In this document: positions 58,321-64,000 of the stretch, in pieces
Position numbering within the stretch: position 1 is the first letter of the stretch
How the letters are laid out: the number at the start of each line of letters is the position of its first letter
Source: Bin87 sp965232895
GTDB lineage: Bacteria > Chloroflexota > Dehalococcoidia > Lucifugimonadales > UBA3495
Length of the DNA stretch: 64,000 nucleotides
Assembly: GCA_965232895.1 (NCBI GenBank)
Contig: OZ247430.1
Span: forward strand, 186,001-250,000
Direction: 5' to 3'
Translations under genes and position numbers: made by a program
The notes under the pieces: model-generated
Database searches by the model: none
Told to the model about the DNA's origin: nothing
What the model saw: only the letters and a program-made list of their open reading frames with translations

Positions 58321-59493
58321 CTAACCTCGCGGCAGGCCCAGTCCGCGGCTGGCGATGATGTTGCGCTGCACCTCGCTGGTTCCGGCAGCAATGGTGTGGG
58401 AGAACGCGCGGAGCCAGTGCTCCTGCATGTCCGCTTCCATCGGGGTCCATTTCTCGTCGCGCAACCCGCCGTACATGCCCATGATCTCCAGGCATGACGC
58501 CGTGGTGCGCTGTACGGTCTCGCTGCCAAAGACCTTCGACATGGACGCTTCCTTGTTGGGAACCAGGCCCTCACCCTGCATCCAGGCCACGTTGTACGCG
58601 ATGAGACGGGCCACCTCGCATTCGATATACCGATCGGCCAGCACGTTGCGCACCCACGGCTCCTGGCTGAGGGGTTGCCCGTTACGCCGAATGCCGTCGG
58701 CCCACTGCCGGGTGTCGTCCAGGTGCCGGCGCGCCGCAGCCGAGTAGTCGATGCCCGAGCGCTCGAAATCCAGCAGCGTGACCGCCACGTACCAACCGCG
58801 ATTCTCCTCGCCCACGATGTTGCGGGCCGGCACGCGGACGTTGTCGAAGATCACCTGGTTGAACTCGTGCCGGCCGCCCATGTTGATGATGGGCCGCACC
58901 TCGATGCCCGGCGTCTTCATGTCGACCAGGAAGAAGCTGATGCCCCGGTGCTTCGGCGCGTCGGTATCGGTGCGGGTCAGAAGCATGATCCAGTCGCCCC
59001 GGTGTCCCATGGACGTCCAGATCTTGCTTCCGTTGATCACGAACTCGTCGCCGTCGCGGATGGCGCGGGTGCTCAACGACGCCAGGTCGGAGCCCGATTC
59101 CGGCTCGCTGTACCCCTGGCACCACTGAACTTCACCCTTGGCGACCGGCGGCAGGTGCTCGGCCTTCTGCTCGTCGGTTCCGTGGATCATCAACGTGGCG
59201 CCCATCATGCGCACGCCGAAGTTGTCCCGACCCGGCGCCCGATGGTAGGTCATCTCCTCGTTGAATATGGCAGTGCGCACCGGCGAAGCTTTCTGACCGC
59301 CGTACTCCTCGGGCCAGTGCATGGTGAGCCAGCCGCGGTCGGCGAGCTTGCGACGCACTTCCAGCGTGCGTTCCCAATTTCCTTCACCGGTGCCCCGTTC
59401 GCCCAGCTCCCATTCCGGAACATATTCATCGTCAATGAATTGCCGCAAATCATTTTGGAAGGTGGCGTCTGCGGTGCTGAGTTGGAACTCCAT
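58321..59493 (-). CDS. Acyl-CoA dehydrogenase
   Basis: The 390-aa flavoprotein has the family blocks CQGYSEPESGSDLASLSTRA, INGSKIWTSMGHRGDWIMLLTRT, FDNVRVPARNIVGEENRGWYV, and the C-terminal MGMYGGLRDE...AAGTSEVQRNIIASRGLGLPR. It desaturates an acyl-CoA and passes electrons to ETF. AGGAG precedes the ATG. Together with the synthetase, hydratase and CoA-transferases in this window it supports a beta-oxidation-like route. Confidence 0.95.
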   Translation of the reverse strand: MEFQLSTADATFQNDLRQFIDDEYVPEWELGERGTGEGNWERTLEVRRKLADRGWLTMHWPEEYGGQKASPVRTAIFNEEMTYHRAPGRDNFGVRMMGATLMIHGTDEQKAEHLPPVAKGEVQWCQGYSEPESGSDLASLSTRAIRDGDEFVINGSKIWTSMGHRGDWIMLLTRTDTDAPKHRGISFFLVDMKTPGIEVRPIINMGGRHEFNQVIFDNVRVPARNIVGEENRGWYVAVTLLDFERSGIDYSAAARRHLDDTRQWADGIRRNGQPLSQEPWVRNVLADRYIECEVARLIAYNVAWMQGEGLVPNKEASMSKVFGSETVQRTTASCLEIMGMYGGLRDEKWTPMEADMQEHWLRAFSHTIAAGTSEVQRNIIASRGLGLPRG

Positions 59494-59541
59494 GGTTGAT
59501 CTCCTGGTCCCGACGTTTTGGTCATCTTATCACGGAGGGGG

Positions 59542-60393
59542 TTACATTTGGCTGTATCCGCTCCCCGGCCCGCGCGTGTCGTCCACGCCCCAGCCGCGCC
59601 CTTCATTAATCCAGCCGAATTCCAGCAGAATCTGCTGGCTATAGCAAACCCGGCCGGTCACCTTGTCCACAGGCTCGGAGGCCAGCAGCAACGTGGCTTG
59701 CGCGAGCAATTCCGGCGGCTCGCCCCGAGGGTCGTCCATCCCTTCCACCAGGTGATGGAATACCGTTCCCGGCGTGGGCACGACCAGTGACGGAGCGACG
59801 GCCGACACGGAAATGCCATACTCGTACACTTCCTGCGCCAACCCCTGCGAGAACCGTTCCAGGGCAGCCTTTTCGGCGCCGTAGCAGGTGCCGTTATTGG
59901 GCGGCGTGGTATATGGCCCGCGTCCCGGACCCACCGCCGAGCCCGAGGAGATGTTGACGATGCTTCCCGATCGACGATCGATCATCTCGCCCAACACCAA
60001 CTGGCTGAGAATGAACGGCGCATGGAAGTTCACCGCCCACGATCGCATCCACCGGTTGACGGGGAAATCCTTGATGGGCAGGTAGTAGGTCAGCGCGGCA
60101 TTGTTCACTAGCACGTCCACCGGCCCGTAGATGCTGCGGGTCTCCTCAACGAGACGTTCGCAGTCCTCCGGAAGCGAAATGTTCGCCGCCACCGCAGTGG
60201 CCTCGCCACCGGCCTCCTTGATGTCCGCGATCGTCTTGGCCAGCGAACCTTCCAATGGATGGTCGCCCTCGTTGACCGTGCGCGCGGCGCAAACCACTCG
60301 CGCCCCTTCGGCAGCGAACAGTTTGCTGATTTCCGCGCCGATGCCACGGCTGGCTCCGGTGACGATGGCTGTCTTTCCTTCGAGTTTGGGCAT
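59542..60393 (-). CDS. SDR-family oxidoreductase
   Basis: The 283-aa protein has VTGASRGIGAE, VLVNNAALTYY, the Ser in VNISSGSAVG and CYGAEKAAL (YxxxK). The C-terminal tail after VTGRVCYSQQ is longer than usual. Substrate unknown. It sits just upstream of acyl-CoA dehydrogenase on the same strand and could handle the 3-hydroxy step of a shared route. GGATGAG precedes the ATG. Confidence 0.92.
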   Translation of the reverse strand: MPKLEGKTAIVTGASRGIGAEISKLFAAEGARVVCAARTVNEGDHPLEGSLAKTIADIKEAGGEATAVAANISLPEDCERLVEETRSIYGPVDVLVNNAALTYYLPIKDFPVNRWMRSWAVNFHAPFILSQLVLGEMIDRRSGSIVNISSGSAVGPGRGPYTTPPNNGTCYGAEKAALERFSQGLAQEVYEYGISVSAVAPSLVVPTPGTVFHHLVEGMDDPRGEPPELLAQATLLLASEPVDKVTGRVCYSQQILLEFGWINEGRGWGVDDTRGPGSGYSQM

Positions 60394-60420
60394 TTGCTAC
60401 TCATCCTTCCGCGTTTTCAG

Positions 60421-60882
60421 CTAGTCGGAGTTTTCTTCACGGGTTCCGTTCCGCGAGGGCGGCGGTTCCGTAAACGGACGGCCATCGCGATCCGCTGCCT
60501 CCCGGCGCGCGTTCCAAGCTTCCCACGCTCGGTTGGCTTCCTCAAGGCCCTCTTCACGACCCTCTTCACGACCTTCCTGACGCACCAGGTCACGATACAA
60601 TTTGGCCAGTACCATGGGTATGCCCTCCACCAATCCGAACGCCAATGGGAACGCAACGCCGACGGTTGCGGCAGCGGCGACGATGGCGATTATAACAATT
60701 TCGGGCCATGCCAGCGGTGGGTTCTCCGCCGTCGTCACCCGGGCATAACTGAGCAAACCGGCCAGAATGGCCCACAGAGTGTAGAACGCCGCCAGGAACC
60801 AGCCGTTGCGACGGATCAGGACATCAAAAGCGTTGGCTCTGACGCCCCGATTCCCATTCTCTCGATGACCTGCACTAGCCAT
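60421..60882 (-). CDS. Small membrane protein with EGREEG repeat tail
   Basis: The 153-aa protein has two or three hydrophobic spans (about 27-48, 62-80 and 78-95). A charged tail follows with QEGREEGREEGLEE (about 102-115) and a disordered hydrophilic end. It is the third member of the layout seen at 13535 and 40010. It overlaps the panB stop by eight bases, so it is the last gene of the panB operon. Function unknown. Confidence 0.65.
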   Translation of the reverse strand: MASAGHRENGNRGVRANAFDVLIRRNGWFLAAFYTLWAILAGLLSYARVTTAENPPLAWPEIVIIAIVAAAATVGVAFPLAFGLVEGIPMVLAKLYRDLVRQEGREEGREEGLEEANRAWEAWNARREAADRDGRPFTEPPPSRNGTREENSD

Positions 60883-61708
60883 CCAGCAGATCGGTCAGCA
60901 GGCTTTCGTTCATGGTGAAGCTCTCCGACGCGGAGGGAAACGCGCCGGACCTCACGTCTTCCGCATACCGCTCAAAAGCTAGGGTCATTTCAGAACCCAA
61001 CTCGGCATACTGCCTGGCGTGCTTAGGCACGAAATCGGGGAACAAGCCCAGCATATCGTGGAACACCTGCACCTGACCGTCGCAGTCCGGGCCCGCCCCG
61101 ATGCCTATGGTAGGGATGCTCAACCGTTCCGTAATTGCTTTCGCCAACGGCGCCGGCACACACTCCAGCACGACCGAGTACGCCCCGGACTCCTGCAACG
61201 CCAGCGCGTCGTCCAGCAAGCGCCGCGCCGCCGCTTTGGTTCGACCCTGCACCCGGTAGCCGCCCAGCGCGTTAACGGATTGCGGAGTCAACCCGATGTG
61301 ACCCATCACCGGTATGCCGGCATCCACCATGCGCCGCACGGTGCCCGCTATAGGGACGCCGCCTTCCATCTTCACGGTGTGCGCGCCGCCCTCCTGCATC
61401 AGCCGGCCGGCGTTGCGCAGCGCTTCCGCGGCATCTACCTGGTAGGACATGAACGGCAGATCCACTACCACCAGCGCCTCGGATGCCCCGCGGCTCACCA
61501 TGCGACCGTGACGGATCATATCGTCCATGGTCACCGGCACTGTCGAATCGTAGCCGAGCACCACCATGCCCAGGCTGTCACCCACCAGGATGATGGGGAT
61601 CCCCGCGGTATCAGCGATGCGGGCGGCCGTGTAGTCGTACGCGGTGACCATGGGTATTTTCTCCCCGGCCCGCTTCATCTCGGCTAATCGTCGAATCGTA
61701 ATCGCCAT
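60875..61708 (-). CDS. panB: 3-methyl-2-oxobutanoate hydroxymethyltransferase
   Basis: PanB makes ketopantoate, the first committed step to pantothenate and CoA. The 277-aa protein shows MVTAYDYTAARIADTAGI, ILVGDSLGMVVLGYDST (metal Asp), VVVDLPFMSYQ, VKMEGG and VMGHIGLTPQS, and IGIGAGPDCDGQVQVFHDMLGL. It is downstream of a PanG-like reductase, which would carry out the next step. A TAAAAT box preceded by TGA lies before the gene. Confidence 0.96.
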   Translation of the reverse strand: MAITIRRLAEMKRAGEKIPMVTAYDYTAARIADTAGIPIILVGDSLGMVVLGYDSTVPVTMDDMIRHGRMVSRGASEALVVVDLPFMSYQVDAAEALRNAGRLMQEGGAHTVKMEGGVPIAGTVRRMVDAGIPVMGHIGLTPQSVNALGGYRVQGRTKAAARRLLDDALALQESGAYSVVLECVPAPLAKAITERLSIPTIGIGAGPDCDGQVQVFHDMLGLFPDFVPKHARQYAELGSEMTLAFERYAEDVRSGAFPSASESFTMNESLLTDLLDG

Positions 61709-61723
61709 CGTGCCGCGATTTTA

Positions 61724-62608
61724 TCAGTCCAGCGCGCCGATTGTCCGCCTCAATTGGGCCAACTGCGGTTCCGCGATTCCCTTGGCTCGGGCGAGGGGAA
61801 GCGATGCCTCGGTCAATTGCCGGTACAGCGGGAGCAGATGCGCCGCGTGCTGCGACAACAGTTCCAGGTGGGCCGCCACCGTTTCAGCGTCGCCGCGCAC
61901 TACCGGACCGGTCACCGCGTTGGCCGGACCCTGCCGCTCGATGGCGTCGATCGTGGCCCGTGCCAACGGCGCCGCGGCCCGGACGCCGTCTTCTTCGGTG
62001 AACCCCATGCTCGCCCACAACCCGACGGCCGCGTCCAACAACGTTGCGAGATACCCGCAGCTCAACACCGCGCTGGCGTGGTACAGAGGACGCATTCCTT
62101 CAGGGATTGCGATGCCGCTCCCACCCAGCGAAGCAGCCAGTTTCGGCAGAAACTCCTCCAGCCAGCCGGTCGCTGCAACTGCGAAGGTCACTCCCTGCAA
62201 CCGTTCAGCCGCTTGATCCGGCCCCGCGATGGCCGCAAACGTTTGAAACGGGTGCATCGCTCCCACAGCCGCGCCGGTATCTTGCGCCGAGGCCAGAAGC
62301 TCCGTCGACGCTGCGCCGCAGCAATGCGTAACCCCTTGGTCCTGCCGCCAGCGCACTGACCCTGCCACCTCAGATATAGCCGAGTCCGGGGTAGTGATGA
62401 ACACCAGATCGCACGCGTCCGCAACCCGCTGCGCGCTCTCCAGGGCCGCACATCCATCAATCAGGCTTGCCGCTCCCTCGGCGCTGGCGTGCGTCCGGCT
62501 GGCGATTGCGTTGACCCGCCAGCCGGCCGCGCTCAACGCCAACGCCAGCCCGCTGCCGAGAACTCCCGCTCCCACGAAACCGATCGCAACGTCGTCAGGC
62601 TTGACCAT
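61724..62608 (-). CDS. Rossmann-like and DUF2520 protein, likely PanG-type ketopantoate reductase
   Basis: The 294-aa protein has an NAD(P)-binding GFVGAGVLGSGLA start, VADACDLVFITTPD, and AVGAMHPFQTFA as the DUF2520 entry, then a helical C-terminal domain. This architecture matches PanG, reported as an alternative ketopantoate reductase. The position directly before panB, 15 bases away, supports that role; no panE is seen in the window. It overlaps the S58 peptidase by 14 bases. Confidence 0.75.
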   Translation of the reverse strand: MVKPDDVAIGFVGAGVLGSGLALALSAAGWRVNAIASRTHASAEGAASLIDGCAALESAQRVADACDLVFITTPDSAISEVAGSVRWRQDQGVTHCCGAASTELLASAQDTGAAVGAMHPFQTFAAIAGPDQAAERLQGVTFAVAATGWLEEFLPKLAASLGGSGIAIPEGMRPLYHASAVLSCGYLATLLDAAVGLWASMGFTEEDGVRAAAPLARATIDAIERQGPANAVTGPVVRGDAETVAAHLELLSQHAAHLLPLYRQLTEASLPLARAKGIAEPQLAQLRRTIGALD

Positions 62609-63590
62609 CCCTCAACTCCGTTACCGCCGGTATACCCGCCATTCCCCGGGCCGATCCAATAGCGTCCAAAACCGCCAGCGCTGTCACATGAGTGGCCGCC
62701 GTGACGATGGCCGTCAGGTTCGCGGCAGCCGAATTCTGACCGGTTGCCACGCAAAACATCGTGTCGCCGTCGCTGGGCGTGTGGCACGGCCGGATGGTCA
62801 ACGCCAACCCATCGTGGCAGGCGGATGCCACGAAATTCGTCTGCATCTTGTCCAGCTTCGCGTCCGTCGCCACGACGCCAATGGTGGTATTCGTTAAGGC
62901 CGACGACCGCGTAGAAGATCCTCCGGTCAACATAACTTCCACGGGATCAGCCATCGAACCGTTAGCAGCGCGAGGCCCGGCGATTAGTTCCCCGTCGCGA
63001 TGATCGAATATCCCGCCCCAGGGGTTGACCGCCACCGCCGCGCCCACCGACACCCCGTCCGGCAGCACGCAGCAGGCGGACCCGATCCCACCCTTGACCG
63101 CTCCCTCAATTCCGTACGCCTTGGCCACCGTCGCGCCCGTGCCGGCTCCGACCGAGCCGCGTTCCATCGCCTTCGCCTCCGATGCTTCGCACGCCACATA
63201 ACCCGACGCCGGGTCGGGACGCACGTCGGACCTGCCGACCGCCAGGTCATAGAGTATGGCCGCAGGGACAATGGGAACCGGTCCATGCGGCGCATCGAAA
63301 CCGATGCCGCGCTCCTCCAGCCATTGCTGCACACCCGAGGCGGCGGCCAGGCCAAAAGCGCTTCCTCCGCTGAGCAAAACCGCGTGCACCTGGTCGACCC
63401 TGCGTATCGGGTGCAGCAGGTCAGTTTCGCGAGTTCCCGGCGAGCCGCCACGAACGGCCACACCGCCCACCGCGCCATCCGTGCTGAGGATCACCGTGCA
63501 GCCGGTCGCCGCTCCGGCATCGGTCCAATGACCCGCCGCGATTCCGGGCACGTCCACTATGGAACCGATATGTTTTCCGCGCGAGGTCAC
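62595..63590 (-). CDS. P1/S58-family (DmpA-like) aminopeptidase
   Basis: The 331-aa protein belongs to the self-cleaving DmpA/S58 family: GSIVDVPGIAAGHWTDA, VDQVHAVLLSGGSAFGL, VGAGTGATVAK, and ALTNTTIGVVATDA. In the last motif the Thr after Asn would be the new N-terminal nucleophile after autocleavage. Start is GTG 63590, overlapping the upstream stop by four bases. Members cut beta-peptides or D-amino-acid amides. Its place before panG/panB may relate to amide or beta-alanine metabolism, which is inference. Confidence 0.9.
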   Translation of the reverse strand: MTSRGKHIGSIVDVPGIAAGHWTDAGAATGCTVILSTDGAVGGVAVRGGSPGTRETDLLHPIRRVDQVHAVLLSGGSAFGLAAASGVQQWLEERGIGFDAPHGPVPIVPAAILYDLAVGRSDVRPDPASGYVACEASEAKAMERGSVGAGTGATVAKAYGIEGAVKGGIGSACCVLPDGVSVGAAVAVNPWGGIFDHRDGELIAGPRAANGSMADPVEVMLTGGSSTRSSALTNTTIGVVATDAKLDKMQTNFVASACHDGLALTIRPCHTPSDGDTMFCVATGQNSAAANLTAIVTAATHVTALAVLDAIGSARGMAGIPAVTELRDGQA

Positions 63591-64000
63591 TGCTCCGCGT
63601 CCGTCCCAACCGACGCCAGCAGTTCCTCCGCCCGCTCAAGCAGATGGTCTCGCCTTTCCGCGCTGAAACCCCGGCTCTCCAGATAAAGTTTCAGCGCCGC
63701 CATGGGCTGCAGATCCGAAGGTTCCACTGAGATCCGCCGCCGCTCGGCGTCAGTAACATCCCGGGAAATACTCGCCACGTAGTGAGCCGCTGATAACGAC
63801 GGACGCAGGTCAGCGTCCCGCAGTTTGGCGGACTGCTCCGATGACAGCTTGATCCGCAACCGCACGATTGACCCGGCCACCTGGCGCCGTGAAATCGCCC
63901 GGGTCACGAACTCGGCGGGGTTTTGCTCAACCTCCGGCACCGCTGCGTCCACGGTGAGAAAAGGGCGGGCGGCGATGTTCTGGAACCGGAAGTCCGTCAG
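63587..64000 (-). CDS. C-terminal part of an exonuclease-subunit-like protein, SbcD/Mre11-type
   Basis: Open at the window edge, 137 residues are seen, ending ELLASVGTDAEQ. The start of the visible part (FRFQNIAARPFLTVDA, then GSIVRLRIKLSSEQSAKLRDADLR) and the closing ALKLYLESRG...LERAEELL fit the C-terminal region of SbcD/metallophosphoesterase-type DNA repair exonucleases. The catalytic domain is outside the window, so the call is tentative. Its stop overlaps the S58 start as GTGA. Confidence 0.45.
   Translation of the reverse strand: MTDFRFQNIAARPFLTVDAAVPEVEQNPAEFVTRAISRRQVAGSIVRLRIKLSSEQSAKLRDADLRPSLSAAHYVASISRDVTDAERRRISVEPSDLQPMAALKLYLESRGFSAERRDHLLERAEELLASVGTDAEQ

Overview
The window is GC-rich, densely coded bacterial DNA with genes on both strands. 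I saw no rRNA, tRNA or CRISPR array. The gene set combines several luciferase-like (F420/FMN type) monooxygenases, CaiB/BaiF CoA-transferases, SDRs, a P450, acyl-CoA enzymes, Uma2 nucleases and many GTG/TTG starts. Together these suggest an uncultured Chloroflexota, most like a Dehalococcoidia/SAR202-type heterotroph. That assignment is inference from gene content, because there is no marker RNA.

Layout. Positions 1-10.5 kb hold a sortase-fold protein without catalytic residues, the glmU / CBS-domain transcription unit, a CvpA-like protein, RNase PH, a large GHKL ATPase and a double-domain M16 peptidase. Positions 10.5-17.6 kb hold a pentapeptide-TIR fusion, a luciferase-like monooxygenase, a membrane protein with a charged repeat tail plus a retropepsin-like protease, a truncated TIR-like gene and a fused nuclease-methylase. 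Positions 17.6-27.5 kb hold an SDR, an atypical alpha/beta hydrolase and cupin, Uma2, the coupled sfsA / endonuclease III-like pair, an orphan winged-helix regulator, an IS4-type element inside a duplicated palindrome, a P450, and a small cassette of frameshifted RusA, PD-(D/E)XK-HEPN and a membrane protein.

Positions 27.5-34 kb hold two CaiB/BaiF CoA-transferases separated by a 375-bp inverted-repeat mini-element with an 8-bp target duplication and a small zinc-binding ORF. Small membrane proteins, a cyclase and an MFS exporter follow. Positions 34-38.6 kb are a decay zone: a SulP permease with several frameshifts and an ABC substrate-binding protein carrying a stop, a frameshift and an IS insertion. 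Positions 38.6-51.2 kb are a degradative block with three more luciferase-like genes, an acyl-CoA synthetase, a TrpF-like barrel, a phosphotriesterase-like hydrolase and an S9 peptidase. This block is punctuated by palindromic repeats, a HigBA-type module and an A/T-richer unknown gene.

Positions 51.2-64 kb hold an iron-type alcohol dehydrogenase, small toxin/antitoxin-like ORFs, an SF2 helicase with Cys clusters and TPR-like tail, DinB, a DUF4926-enoyl-CoA hydratase fusion, a GmrSD-like restriction enzyme, acyl-CoA dehydrogenase, an SDR, and a tight operon with panB, a probable PanG-type ketopantoate reductase, an S58 peptidase and an exonuclease-subunit-like end.

Two themes recur. Conflict-type genes (TIR, GHKL, PD-(D/E)XK-HEPN, RM, GmrSD, helicase, TA) are scattered singly among catabolic genes rather than gathered in one island. 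A small set of noncoding motifs also repeats across the window: an extended -10 of form TGCTATAAT, REP-like hairpins, and coding EGR/EEG repeats in three small membrane proteins.
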